Under the pieces are notes generated by a model. That model was not told the origin of the DNA. It saw only the letters and a list, made by a program, of their open reading frames with translations, and searched no databases. The translations under genes and the position numbers were made by a program. Shown piece after piece: positions 52,422 through 61,444 of a stretch of DNA of 64,000 nt. The DNA is from Verrucomicrobiales bacterium (GTDB lineage Bacteria > Verrucomicrobiota > Verrucomicrobiia > Verrucomicrobiales > DEV007): contig JARGPI010000005.1 of assembly GCA_029213005.1 (NCBI GenBank), positions 124,001 through 188,000 of the forward strand, in the 5' to 3' direction. Numbering within the stretch: the first letter of the stretch is position 1; each line of letters begins with the position of its first letter.

Positions 52422-53516
52422 TCAGAGCCGGGGAGCAATCTCCGGCTCTTTTTCTGTCTCGACGACAGGTGAGTCGAGACACTCGATCCCTCTAGCGCCC
52501 AGATAGTTGGTTAATTTTTCTTTGTTGCGGATCCGTTCTCCACCCGCCAACACCAAGGTGTGAGTCCCTCCGGTTTCCTCCGCGATTCTGATAAGAGGTG
52601 GCGACGCCTTCGGAGCCATAAAGGCCGTTGTGTTAACCTTGGTCTCGCCTTTTACCCGTTTGACGAGATCGATAATGCCTCTGGAGAGCAGCTTGGCTTC
52701 GCTCTTCTGCCCATCGGTCAGGAAATTGATTCGTTTCGGCGGAGGCTCGAGATTCATCGCCAAAATAAACGGGCAATGCCACTCGTTACCTCTTTCGGTT
52801 TTTACCGATTTGATCCGCTCAATGGTCGCCTGCTTGTTCGCCTTTGTGGCGAGCCGCCACTCGGGATGGGTGACCTCGTTATCCTCATCCGCGAAATGCG
52901 CGGTTTTCGAGAAAAATATGACCTGATATTTGGCCCCTTCATCCAGTTCCTCGATCGATTTGATGAGATGTTCTTTGCAGGTTTTCAGTTTATGCAGTGC
53001 CTTCATCGAATCGGAAATATCCATAATGAATACCTCGGAAACGACTCTTTCGTCTGAACTCGGTTTGAAGAAATTTCCGCCTTCGTCCTCAACCACAAAT
53101 TTAGGCGGTGAGACTTTTCTCCCTTTATTGGTGGGGACCGGGAGTGGAGTGCTCTGCATGCCCATCAATTCCCGCCGCAGCTTCTTAATCTCCGCTTCGA
53201 GCAAAATCACTCTCTGCTCGAGGTCATTCAATTTGCCATCGTAGTCGAGTGCATCGATCTTCTTTTCGAGGGCCTCAACCGACTCCCGGTCAGCTTTGGT
53301 TTCGAAAAGAGAGTGCAGGAGTCGCAACTGCTCATGGACCAGAGCATTGACGTTTCGATACCACAATTTGTAGGCCACTCCCACACCTGTGAAAAGACCG
53401 CCCAGTATCGCCGCAAACCAGTGCACGGGAAACTCGGTCAGTAACAATCGAAAGTCCTGAATCGAGCGGGATTCGATCCAGTGACTCACCGCATCAATGG
53501 ATAACAGGTCTACCAC
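52422..53516 (-). CDS. Membrane-anchored von Willebrand factor A domain protein
   Basis: 364 residues. A membrane span near 31-50 (WFAAILGGLFTGVGVAYKLW) is followed by a predicted coiled coil (about 60-115; ADRESVEALEKKIDALD, LEAEIKKLRRELMG) and a Pro/Lys linker. The VWA domain from about 160 to 345 shows an intact MIDAS (FIMDISDSMKAL, DxSxS), a later Thr/Asp region (FLTDGQKSEA, NTTAF) and the end IRIAEETGGTHTLV. It may bind a protein partner through a metal. Its start overlaps the end of the next upstream gene (a winged-helix protein) by 7 bp, so the two are translationally coupled. Confidence 0.85.
   Translation of the reverse strand: MVDLLSIDAVSHWIESRSIQDFRLLLTEFPVHWFAAILGGLFTGVGVAYKLWYRNVNALVHEQLRLLHSLFETKADRESVEALEKKIDALDYDGKLNDLEQRVILLEAEIKKLRRELMGMQSTPLPVPTNKGRKVSPPKFVVEDEGGNFFKPSSDERVVSEVFIMDISDSMKALHKLKTCKEHLIKSIEELDEGAKYQVIFFSKTAHFADEDNEVTHPEWRLATKANKQATIERIKSVKTERGNEWHCPFILAMNLEPPPKRINFLTDGQKSEAKLLSRGIIDLVKRVKGETKVNTTAFMAPKASPPLIRIAEETGGTHTLVLAGGERIRNKEKLTNYLGARGIECLDSPVVETEKEPEIAPRL
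52424..52454 (+). terminator. Intrinsic terminator of the porin-like gene, overlapping the next gene's end
   Basis: Stem AGAGCCGG..., closed by CCGGCTCT, then TTTTT. It lies inside the last codons of the convergent VWA gene (its stop is at 52422), so the hairpin also encodes the C-terminus of that protein. Confidence 0.8.
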
Positions 53517-54400
53517 TTTTCTATCAGTTTACCGGTCAAAGTGTGTTCATCTTTCGACGTCTTATCACTCGCTGAAAGCGTTTCGCTGATCCAGCTCGCC
53601 GTCTCCGATTGCAGTTGCTCCACCAACTCGTGACCCAAATCCGTGAGAGTTATAGTCAACTCTTCCCGGGTTACATAATTCAGTTTGCCGAGGGCATCCA
53701 CCTCATTCGTTACCCCGGCGGATGAGAGCCCCAGAGCTTCTCCGAGCTGGGACAATTGGCGGGGCTCTTTCTCTACCAGTCGGAGCAAATGGTATCTCCG
53801 ATGAGTCAAATGCAACCGATGGAGACTCTCACCCAAATGCAAAGTGGCGATTCGGAGGAGATCGATACCGCGGCCGGTCGCCGGATTCCTGTTATCCCCC
53901 GCCTCTCGATTACTGATTTGTTCGTTGGCCAGGTTTCTAAGCTGGAACAGATCCTCCCGAAAACGATCCGCCTCTCCGGAGTTCGTGATTTTCCGGAAGG
54001 GTTCGGACTCCACTATCGAAAGGTATAGTTGAAGTGACGAATTGGCCCGTTCGACGACGTTAGGATTATCCGCTTCAGCAATCACCGTTTGAATCAGCTC
54101 GATCACCAGCGAGCCGCGAAAATAGGATTTATTGTCGGTCGGTAAGGTAATAAAATGGGGATCCGATTCTCGACGGGCCCGACTCAACTGAGCAAAACCG
54201 GTATGCCCCAATACAGATTCGAGAGTCGATTCCTCGATCCAGACATTACCCAGTTTATCGATGAACGCCCCCTCTAACCAATACTTGACCAAAGTGCGGT
54301 TTGTCCCGTCGTCGGGGAGTCCTTTCTGAAGGGTAGCGGCATGGTGCTTTATCGGCTCCCCCGGCATTTCGGAAAGGAGCTTCTCGGTATTATCAATCAT
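53510..54400 (-). CDS. Protein with C-terminal MarR-like winged helix, coupled to a VWA protein
   Basis: 296 residues from ATG 54400 (an ATG 13 codons earlier is possible). No family is recognised for the first 200 residues, which are mostly helical and polar with an AF-x-D type opening. From about 205 a winged-helix domain is recognisable: HLTHRRYHLLRLVEKEPRQL, QLGEALGLSSAGVTNEVDAL (helix-turn-helix) and TLTDLGHELVEQL, the MarR-type wing and dimer helix. As the first gene of the pair with the VWA protein (7-bp overlap), it could control it or an associated complex. No DNA target or ligand can be inferred. Confidence 0.7.
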   Translation of the reverse strand: MIDNTEKLLSEMPGEPIKHHAATLQKGLPDDGTNRTLVKYWLEGAFIDKLGNVWIEESTLESVLGHTGFAQLSRARRESDPHFITLPTDNKSYFRGSLVIELIQTVIAEADNPNVVERANSSLQLYLSIVESEPFRKITNSGEADRFREDLFQLRNLANEQISNREAGDNRNPATGRGIDLLRIATLHLGESLHRLHLTHRRYHLLRLVEKEPRQLSQLGEALGLSSAGVTNEVDALGKLNYVTREELTITLTDLGHELVEQLQSETASWISETLSASDKTSKDEHTLTGKLIEKW

Positions 54401-54560
54401 TGCTGTGTTTCTACTCACATCAAAACGGATAACTCCCAAACAATTAGATGATTACCCGCCGGGAAATAAGCGTGGCTCACCCTAGTTAATAAAAATCCGC
54501 TTATCAAGAAAATAGACGCGGAGATTGCCCTCCCAGGGATCAGGAGGGGAAGTGCCAGAC

Positions 54561-56084
54561 TCACTGACCGAATAGCGTTCCGAGACCTTCGAGTAGTTTT
54601 TTACCCTGATCGCCCACTTCATCCCCTACCTTATCGAGGATCAAATCCTTTACCTGGTCAGCTGGATCTACCGCTTTTCCATCGGCAGGCGATGCCGGAT
54701 CGGTTGGTGTAACTTCGGTTCCGCCTCCGATGATACCCTTCAGTGTATTTTGAAGATTCGCGGGTAGCTTATCCACGATATCCATCGCCGCTGCTGACAT
54801 CAATCGGGCTGAGAGGTCTTCGCTTATCTGGTCAATAGTTCCGCCCAGCTTCATTGTAGTCCAGACAAAACCGTCCCGACTTTCCGTAAAAACATCTTTT
54901 TCAGCTCCGGGAATCCAGCGCAGCGTTCCGGGGGTGACCCCGACTTGCAATACACCTGAAATCGCCTCGCCCTCTTTGTCGAGCACGCCTTCGACGCGCG
55001 TCAGTCCATCGGATTCGAGTTGGATATTCCGCAGCTCCAGCACCTCGCCATCGAGGACGAAATCGGCCTGAGCCTGATTCAATACGAGACGACTGAAACG
55101 TTTACTCTTGGTGTATTTGCCAATTTTATCGAGAATCGGAATCGCCTCCAATACGCCGTTTTCGAGATGCAGGGTTCCTTTCTGCACCAGGTGATCAGTC
55201 GTGCCGTTAACTTTTACCGGCCCCCGCACCGTGCCGGACACTTTGCCTTTCCATTCATCGTTGACGACTTTTTTGATATCGATCCCGGAGACCTTCAAAT
55301 CAAGATCAACCGTTGAAACCTCACCAAACGAAACTTCACCAAGACCGGCGATGTGACCGCCATCGTAGACTTCCAGAGAGGCGTTATTAATGAACAAATT
55401 CGGGTTCTGAAATCTCAAACTCGACTCTCTGATATTGATCGGCGGCGCTGGCTCCGCGAGTTCGATCTTTCCGCCATTGGCTTCGATTTTTACTACTCCG
55501 GTATTCAGATCCGGTTGAATTGATGCCCGGGTTTCACGGATCGCCATCGATGTCTTACCGGTATCATCTTTAACCTCCAGAGTCGCCGAACCGATCTCGA
55601 CCTCACCAATCACTGTTCGCTGAGGGATGTAACCTTTCAACCAGCCCGGCAGATTTGATTTCTCGGGAACCGCGATCGTTTCCGGCTCAGCCGCTTTTCC
55701 CTGCAGACGGTCGTTCGAAAATTCGCCATAGACCCGGCTCACACTGATTTCGGAAACATCAAACGCGCTGTCTTTGATTCCAATATTGGCCCGGAGCGCA
55801 TCCAGGTTGAGCTTCGAGAAAGCCGCCTCCTCATATCCGCGGGCGGTTAGCTTACCGACAAAGGCACTCTTCCGGTTCCATTGCACATCATCAATATTGA
55901 CTTGTGCTTTGAGATGACTCTCCGCCTTCTTTTGAATCACTGATTGCAGACCATCACCCTGGATCCAGTTTTGAATCACCAACTTTCCGGCAAACAGTGA
56001 TCCGACAAGGGCCACGAGGAAAATGCCACCCAGAATAAGAATGGTGCCGAGAGGGTTACAACCCTTCTTCTTTTTTCTGCTCAT
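54561..56084 (-). CDS. AsmA/TamB-like membrane-anchored protein
   Basis: 507 residues. A Lys-rich start (MSRKKKKGCNPLG) precedes one membrane span (about 15-35) and a long periplasmic beta-rich part with the AsmA/DUF748-like pattern of repeated short strands (VNIDDVQWN, LDLKVSGIDIKKVV, GTVRGPVKVNGTTDHLVQKG, LELRNIQLESDGLTRVEGVL). The tail is Pro/Asp-rich with an amphipathic helix (LILDKVGDEVGDQGKKLLEGLG). AsmA-type proteins are thought to help phospholipid transport or outer-membrane biogenesis. Divergently transcribed from an ABCG-type transporter, whose start is uncertain. Confidence 0.72.
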   Translation of the reverse strand: MSRKKKKGCNPLGTILILGGIFLVALVGSLFAGKLVIQNWIQGDGLQSVIQKKAESHLKAQVNIDDVQWNRKSAFVGKLTARGYEEAAFSKLNLDALRANIGIKDSAFDVSEISVSRVYGEFSNDRLQGKAAEPETIAVPEKSNLPGWLKGYIPQRTVIGEVEIGSATLEVKDDTGKTSMAIRETRASIQPDLNTGVVKIEANGGKIELAEPAPPINIRESSLRFQNPNLFINNASLEVYDGGHIAGLGEVSFGEVSTVDLDLKVSGIDIKKVVNDEWKGKVSGTVRGPVKVNGTTDHLVQKGTLHLENGVLEAIPILDKIGKYTKSKRFSRLVLNQAQADFVLDGEVLELRNIQLESDGLTRVEGVLDKEGEAISGVLQVGVTPGTLRWIPGAEKDVFTESRDGFVWTTMKLGGTIDQISEDLSARLMSAAAMDIVDKLPANLQNTLKGIIGGGTEVTPTDPASPADGKAVDPADQVKDLILDKVGDEVGDQGKKLLEGLGTLFGQ

Positions 56085-56193
56085 AAGTTACTTCACATCG
56101 TCCTCTCAAACGATTTCATGGCAAGCCATTTCTTCCGCGCCACAGCCAAGTCAGGGCTTGCACTTCGCCACACCATTCTTTATCAATGACACC

Positions 56194-57885
56194 GTGCTTG
56201 AGCTAAAAAACACCTATTTCACGATTAAGAAGGGGGAGGACGATATCCACCTGCTTGATGATATCTCAATCAAGGTTCCTTCGCGCCATTTTATGGCAAT
56301 CGTGGGTCCATCCGGATGTGGTAAATCGACTCTGTTAAAGTTGATCGCCGGCATCAATGTGGAAAGTGCAGGCAACGTCTACTGGAACGGGCGCGATCTA
56401 TCCGAGGAGGAGGATCTCGAGCCCTCGGAAATTGGCTATGTGCCGCAGTTCAGTATTGCCTACGACGAGCTGACCGTGGAGGAAAGTATCGAAAGTTCAG
56501 TGCGCCTCAGAGTTAAAACCAAAAACTCCGATGCCTTCTATGCAATTGTCGATCAAGCGCTGCGTTCCACCGGTCTTGAAGCGATCAAAGACCGGCCGGT
56601 CAAAGTGCTTTCCGGGGGACAGAAACGTCGCTTGGCACTGGCGATGGAACTGGTCACCGATCCGGTGCTAATGCTTTGCGACGAGGTGACCAGCGGTCTC
56701 GATCCCAGGAGTGAGCAGGAAATCGTGAAGCTCATGTATGAAATGAGCCGGAATCAAAACCGCATCGTCGTCAACGTTACCCATAGTCTCGCCGGACTGG
56801 ATCTCTACGACTCGGTGTTGGTGCTTCACGAAGGGAAGGTGGTTTATCACGGTCCACCGCGCGCCCTGGAACATTATTTCAGCGTCGACGAAGCGGAAAA
56901 TGTCTACCCGACCCTGATGAAACGTTCCTCCTGCGAATGGCAGTCGAGCTGGATGAAGCGACAGTCTCAGTATTACGAAAACTCGGGAATGAATGCCCAT
57001 CCCGATCCCAATTTAACGTCCCATGCGGCAAAAACTCCGGGGCATGTCCCGCAATTTTTCGCTCTGCTCGGGAGGCGATTCAAAATCATGTTCCGCGACT
57101 CGGGACAGCTTTTGCTTCAAATCGCAATTCTAATCGGTTTTCCCGCTCTGGTGATCCTCTTTGATCTCGATGGTGTCGATCAGACAAAAAGCCTTAGTGA
57201 AACCCTGCCCGCAACCCTGGAGCAAATGAAACAGGAGCGGGATGTCGCAACCTTCAATTTGAATCTCGGCGGTTTGGTATCGGGACTCGTGATGTTTCAG
57301 GTCATCCTACTGACGTTGATGGGCTCCAACAACTCCGCGCGGGAAATTGCCGGGGAACGGAAAATCTTTGAAAAGGAGAAGCTCGGCGGAGTCAGACCCA
57401 GTGTCTACCTCGCAAGTAAAGTGGCATTCCTCAGTATTCTCGTCTTTATCCAGTCGTTCTGGATGTGGCTCTTCGTGCAGACGATCTGTGATATTCCTTC
57501 CGCATCGCCGAATCATTTGATCCTGCTGATCCTCGTGAATGCAGCGATGACCGCGATTTGCCTCGGGATCTCCGGACTCGCCAAAACGGCAGACCAGGCG
57601 TCACTCCTGAGTATTTATCTGGTTGGATTTCAGCTCCCGCTATCCGGAGCCGTTCTGGCACTTCCCGTGTGGGCCGCCTGGGCGACGCGTCCTTTTATCT
57701 CCGCCTACTGGACCTGGGCGGGGGTTATGGATTCGCTGGATCCCAAACACCTCCGCTACGTTAAAGAAGTCACCGAGACCTGGCTGTCCCCTGTTTCAAT
57801 CTGCTATGTGGTCTTGATCGTCCACATCGGGATCGGGCTTTTCCTTGCCTATGTGGGGGCCAAAAAAGCCCAGTGGCGGGAATAG
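56194..57885 (+). CDS. ABCG-type half transporter (ATPase fused to ABC-2 permease)
   Basis: About 563 residues from GTG 56194, chosen because VLELKNTYFTIKKG is a normal ABC start; earlier in-frame ATGs lie antisense inside the divergent gene and give no sensible protein, and a TTG at 56158 is the other choice. The ATPase half (about 1-230) has Walker A VGPSGCGKSTLL, signature LSGGQKRRLAL, Walker B VLMLCDEVTSGLDP and the VTHSLAG switch His. The permease half has six membrane spans from about 315 to 560 (LLLQIAILIGFPALVILF; FWMWLFVQTICDI). This ATPase-permease order is that of White/ABCG proteins, less common in bacteria than separate subunits. Cargo unknown. Confidence 0.85.
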   Translation: MLELKNTYFTIKKGEDDIHLLDDISIKVPSRHFMAIVGPSGCGKSTLLKLIAGINVESAGNVYWNGRDLSEEEDLEPSEIGYVPQFSIAYDELTVEESIESSVRLRVKTKNSDAFYAIVDQALRSTGLEAIKDRPVKVLSGGQKRRLALAMELVTDPVLMLCDEVTSGLDPRSEQEIVKLMYEMSRNQNRIVVNVTHSLAGLDLYDSVLVLHEGKVVYHGPPRALEHYFSVDEAENVYPTLMKRSSCEWQSSWMKRQSQYYENSGMNAHPDPNLTSHAAKTPGHVPQFFALLGRRFKIMFRDSGQLLLQIAILIGFPALVILFDLDGVDQTKSLSETLPATLEQMKQERDVATFNLNLGGLVSGLVMFQVILLTLMGSNNSAREIAGERKIFEKEKLGGVRPSVYLASKVAFLSILVFIQSFWMWLFVQTICDIPSASPNHLILLILVNAAMTAICLGISGLAKTADQASLLSIYLVGFQLPLSGAVLALPVWAAWATRPFISAYWTWAGVMDSLDPKHLRYVKEVTETWLSPVSICYVVLIVHIGIGLFLAYVGAKKAQWRE

Positions 57886-57888
57886 TGC

Positions 57889-58464
57889 TTAAAGAGCGCC
57901 GGGTTGCTCGAAACTAAGTGCGCCGTCATAGTAGGCCAGCTTCGTCTCCAGTGGGGTTTCACGACTGAAGCGAATCACCCGGCTGAGGTGAGCCGTCAGC
58001 TCATTTCCCCGCATCCCGTTAACCTTCAGATAATTTGCGTAAGCCAGGAGCTCAGAACTCGATAGAGTGCGTCGTCCAAAATAGACCGGCTTCTCCTTCA
58101 GAATCTCAATACTGTCCAGCGCGCGATGTTCGAATTCAGGAATCAGGTAAGTGACCTCGTTAACGTTCGGCATTTCGCGGAAAATCTCATTGTACGAGAC
58201 GATGTGGTAAGTGTTCGGATTGATATCGAGAAGGCGGAAGATGCGGAAACCCTCCTCTTTTCGGACCGCGTAGTATCCCCCCCATTGCAACTTGATCACA
58301 ATCGGATCGACCTTCTCAACCTTCTTCAATGGCTCAAGGGAGACCGGGATCGGTTCGGTCGACTTCACTCCCTTCGCCACCCGAATTGAAAGGGTCATCA
58401 CAAAACTGAGTCCAAACGTGACGGAAAACAGAATGATTTTTATGAAAGGATTCCGAAAATTCAT
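57889..58464 (-). CDS. Hypothetical membrane-anchored protein
   Basis: Not recognised. 191 residues with one N-terminal membrane span (about 9-27) and a mixed alpha/beta outside part (GGYYAVRKEEGFRIFRLLDI, HIVSYNEIFREMPNVNEVTYLI). Residues about 125-150 form a helix pair with a YANYLK segment. It lies 3 bp after the convergent ABC transporter and 25 bp downstream of the lipoate-ligase-like gene on the same strand, so it may be co-transcribed with that gene. Confidence 0.65.
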   Translation of the reverse strand: MNFRNPFIKIILFSVTFGLSFVMTLSIRVAKGVKSTEPIPVSLEPLKKVEKVDPIVIKLQWGGYYAVRKEEGFRIFRLLDINPNTYHIVSYNEIFREMPNVNEVTYLIPEFEHRALDSIEILKEKPVYFGRRTLSSSELLAYANYLKVNGMRGNELTAHLSRVIRFSRETPLETKLAYYDGALSFEQPGAL

Positions 58465-58489
58465 CTATAAACCAAATATTCCATAATTA

Positions 58490-59203
58490 TTATAATAATC
58501 TAGTCTTAAATTTCCGATCAAGATTCCATTCAGCCAATCCGTATTTGTCCCTGTCATATCCCGCCGCTGCCGCCTCGACCCCCTGCTGTTTTGAATCAGG
58601 CAAAGGCGTGACTTCCCGGGCGAGGTTTCGGGCGAATTCCTCTGCCCAGTCCGGGAACGTCCCGCTATTTTCAAACCCGGCACCGAGCTGGATACTGCCC
58701 TGGTGGATCACCGCTCCCCTCGATTTCCGCTGAGCGCCCCCGACCCGCTTCCGCCCTTCCGCATCAACGAGATCCCATTTCACAGGATTCGAAAAACAGG
58801 GGCCACGCTCTCCCGCATTTTCCGCGACAAAATCGAAATTCAGACCAGCCGCTTTCAGCGCGCGATACAGCGATTCGTGGATCCAATGATAACGCGCCTC
58901 CGTGCGCGCCTGAGATGCCGGAACTTCCGCCGGGATCGTGAGACAAAAAGTCAGGTCGCAACCGTGTTCAACCAGTCCCCCGCCCGTCATCCGGCGAATC
59001 ACCGGTCTAGGTTCTTCTTGAGAAACTTTATCGAAGTACCCGATCGTCACCGCCGGAACCGCCCACCGATAGAGTCGGAGAATCGTGATCCCGTCACTTA
59101 GCGCCGCCTCGAAGGCCGCTTCATCCACTGCCATTTGCGCCGACGCACTTCTCTCCGTGTGATCCGCCCAAAGATACAGTTCGCTCAAAGTCATATCCGG
59201 CAT
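58490..59203 (-). CDS. Lipoate/biotin-protein ligase A-like protein (BPL/LplA/LipB fold)
   Basis: About 237 residues from ATG 59203 (59194 is also possible); the frame continues upstream over another gene but without sensible protein. Ligand-binding elements of the LplA fold are visible: IRRMTGGGLVEHGCDLTFCL (the RR..GGG..H-D motif) and the key lysine in RVGGAQRKSRGAVIHQGS. The C-terminal accessory domain of true LplA is absent, so it may be a lipoyl/octanoyl transferase or a scavenging ligase. It starts divergently from the ABC ATPase gene with 45 bp between. Confidence 0.85.
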   Translation of the reverse strand: MPDMTLSELYLWADHTERSASAQMAVDEAAFEAALSDGITILRLYRWAVPAVTIGYFDKVSQEEPRPVIRRMTGGGLVEHGCDLTFCLTIPAEVPASQARTEARYHWIHESLYRALKAAGLNFDFVAENAGERGPCFSNPVKWDLVDAEGRKRVGGAQRKSRGAVIHQGSIQLGAGFENSGTFPDWAEEFARNLAREVTPLPDSKQQGVEAAAAGYDRDKYGLAEWNLDRKFKTRLL

Positions 59204-59248
59204 CTTCGCTTGCCTCACGGAGTGAATCCAGTGAAGATAGCAGGCGTT

Positions 59249-60328
59249 ATGGTATCCATCAAAACGCGTGGTCTCGTGAAACGATTTGGAGATGTGGTCG
59301 CCCTCGATCACCTCGACCTCGATATCGAGCCCGGCGAGCTGTTTTTCCTTCTCGGCCCGAGCGGATGCGGAAAGACGACCTTGCTGCGAGCCATTGCAGG
59401 CTTTCATATTCCCGAGGAGGGAACGATTCTCTTCGACGGCGAAGACGTGACCAACGTGCCTCCCCACAAGCGCGGCACGGCGATGATGTTTCAAAGTTAC
59501 GCGCTATGGCCCCACCTCAACGTCTTTAAAAATGTCGCCTTTGGGCTGGAAGAGAAAAAATTGCCCAAAGATGAGATCAAAACTCAGGTCGACGAAGCTC
59601 TCGCTATGGTTCAAATGGGGGGACTGGGATCCCGGAAAATTAATCAACTCTCCGGAGGGCAGCAGCAGCGGGTAGCTCTGGCCAGAGCTCTTGTGGTGCG
59701 CCCGCGGTGTCTCATGCTCGATGAACCGCTCTCCAACCTCGACGCTAAACTGCGGATTGAAATGCGCGCCGAGATCCGTCGAATCTGTAAAGAGTTTGGA
59801 CTCACCGCCATCTATGTGACCCACGATCAGAAAGAAGCACTATCAATTGCAGACCGGATGGCGATTCTCGACAACGGGCACCTCGCTCAAATCGGTCCAC
59901 CCGAAGAGATCTACCGAAACCCGAATTCGAGCCTGGTCGCCAGCTTCATCGGGGAAACCAACTTCATTCCCGGCACAATCGAGAAAAATGACGGTGATTA
60001 CTTTCGAGTTAAAACCGGGTTGGGCAATTTCAAAGGCCGACTTTCAGGGTTTAAAGACAAGCCCGAAAGCGGAGCTAAAGTCATCCTCTCGATCCGACCC
60101 GAGTGCCTTTCACTATCAGAGCAAGGAGCCGATTTCAATGCCATCCCAGGCAGCTTAGTCGAATCTGTATATCTGGGGGAAATCGCCCAGTATTCGCTTA
60201 AAACCGGCGATTCCGCGACTAACCACATCCGCATTTCAGAGCTGAATCCCCGTCGAGTGGTGAGAGGTTCCGGGCAAAAATTCTTCGCTACGACCAGTCC
60301 GGACGATGTCGTCATTCTCGCAGAGTGA
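59249..60328 (+). CDS. PotA/FbpC-type ABC transporter ATP-binding protein
   Basis: 359 residues from ATG 59249 (MVSIKTRGLVKRFGDVVALDHL), the start that puts the ATPase fold at the front. Complete motifs are [71 protein letters not shown] and YVTHDQKEALSIADRMAI. A C-terminal TOBE domain (about 255-350) is present. This subgroup powers importers of polyamines, iron(III), sulfate, 2-aminoethylphosphonate or sugars. There is no permease or binding protein next to it; it is an orphan ATPase in this window. Confidence 0.9.
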   Translation: MVSIKTRGLVKRFGDVVALDHLDLDIEPGELFFLLGPSGCGKTTLLRAIAGFHIPEEGTILFDGEDVTNVPPHKRGTAMMFQSYALWPHLNVFKNVAFGLEEKKLPKDEIKTQVDEALAMVQMGGLGSRKINQLSGGQQQRVALARALVVRPRCLMLDEPLSNLDAKLRIEMRAEIRRICKEFGLTAIYVTHDQKEALSIADRMAILDNGHLAQIGPPEEIYRNPNSSLVASFIGETNFIPGTIEKNDGDYFRVKTGLGNFKGRLSGFKDKPESGAKVILSIRPECLSLSEQGADFNAIPGSLVESVYLGEIAQYSLKTGDSATNHIRISELNPRRVVRGSGQKFFATTSPDDVVILAE

Positions 60329-60346
60329 TAAGTGCGCTCGCCTCCG

Positions 60347-60387
60347 GACTGTACAGGGTACAATCGAAAACTGTACCCTGTACAGTC
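60347..60387. repeat. Phased palindromic repeat, locus E (two units)
   Basis: Units at 60347-60365 (GACTGTACAGGGTACAATC, inverse orientation) and 60369-60387 (AACTGTACCCTGTACAGTC) start 22 bp apart and together occupy almost all of the 66-bp spacer between two convergent genes. Confidence 0.9.
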
Positions 60388-60394
60388 TGTAGGA

Positions 60395-61360
60395 TTAAAT
60401 CGTTGGGTACTGAACCAGGGCCTCCGGTAGCTCAGGCAAATCTTTACTTTCCCCGTTTTTCTTCAACAGACAGGTAAACCCTCCCGATCCCGTTTCGCGA
60501 TGAGGATAAATCCGGTAACTACGGAATTCAGAAAGCTCCGATTCAAATTCACTGAGATGCGGAACCTCTATCGGAGTAAAATCATCATGCTTTTTCAGAA
60601 ACTTTTCTATCGCCCCTTCATTCTCCTGTCTTGCAAAGGTGCAGGTTGAATAGAAAAGGTATCCACCCGGGGCAACACATTCCGAGCTTTTTGACAGGAT
60701 TCGAATCTGTCGCTTTGCATTACCTTTAATAATATTGGGATGGAAACAACCAGGATTGTCAATACCCTTGGCAAGTAGAGATTGCCCCGAACAGGGTGCA
60801 TCGACTATCGCGAGATCAAACCTTTCCGGAGCGACAGATGCCAACTCCGCTGGATCAAGACTCTGGGTATAGAGATTAGGACGCCCCGTCTTTTTTAAAT
60901 TATGCCGCAAAATCCCGAGCCGTTTTCCTATCACCTCATTGGAAACCACCAGTCCGGGCACCAGCACAACGCTTGCAAACAGGGTCTTCCCACCCGGTGC
61001 CGCGCACATATCGAGGACCCGCCGGGGCGCTTTCACCGGAAGCATCGCTGATGCCGTGAAGATCGACGAGACGTCCATAGGATAGATCGCGCCGCTCTCG
61101 AAAAGCGAAGTTTTCCCTACCCTCACCTGCGGAGCGAGGAATGAAATCCTTTCAGGCAGCCACGACGGCAAATCCTTCTCCGGCAGGATATCCAGACCGT
61201 CTTTTGTCGGCGCATCCGCACTCGTCCAGATCACAGCTGACTGTCTCTCTTTTGCCGGCACTAACAATGAGTTTAAAAATTGCGCCTGTTCCTCTTCCGA
61301 ATCCGGAAAAAGACGGGCCGCCTGCTTTCTCATTAAATTAGTGGGTTCTGGCATCGACAC
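60395..61360 (-). CDS. RsmB/RsmF-type RNA (cytosine-5) methyltransferase
   Basis: 321-residue SAM-dependent m5C methyltransferase. The SAM site VLDMCAAPGGKT, the catalytic cysteine motif AIVDAPCSGQSLLAKG (PC) and the second cysteine motif FYSTCTFARQENEGAIEKFL (TC) are intact, which predicts the two-cysteine mechanism. The N-terminal part (about 1-90) is short and no PUA domain is apparent. Likely an rRNA or tRNA methylase; the exact target is undetermined. The end is only 8 bp from repeat locus E. Confidence 0.93.
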   Translation of the reverse strand: MSMPEPTNLMRKQAARLFPDSEEEQAQFLNSLLVPAKERQSAVIWTSADAPTKDGLDILPEKDLPSWLPERISFLAPQVRVGKTSLFESGAIYPMDVSSIFTASAMLPVKAPRRVLDMCAAPGGKTLFASVVLVPGLVVSNEVIGKRLGILRHNLKKTGRPNLYTQSLDPAELASVAPERFDLAIVDAPCSGQSLLAKGIDNPGCFHPNIIKGNAKRQIRILSKSSECVAPGGYLFYSTCTFARQENEGAIEKFLKKHDDFTPIEVPHLSEFESELSEFRSYRIYPHRETGSGGFTCLLKKNGESKDLPELPEALVQYPTI

Positions 61361-61444
61361 CCACCAAAGCAGAGTCCACGAAAAGATAAACCGCTGATAT
61401 TTTCAGATTCGCTATCAAGGCATTTCAGAACTATCTTAACAAAG

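Noticed and set aside
56023..56193. Upstream ATGs (56023, 56041) as starts of the ABCG-type transporter
   Set aside because: That stretch is antisense to the N-terminus of the divergent AsmA-like gene and gives a Phe-rich, non-family sequence before the ATPase fold.
59135..59248. Earlier start (59135) for the PotA-type ATPase
   Set aside because: It would overlap the divergent lipoate-ligase-like gene by 69 bp and adds a basic stretch not found in the family.
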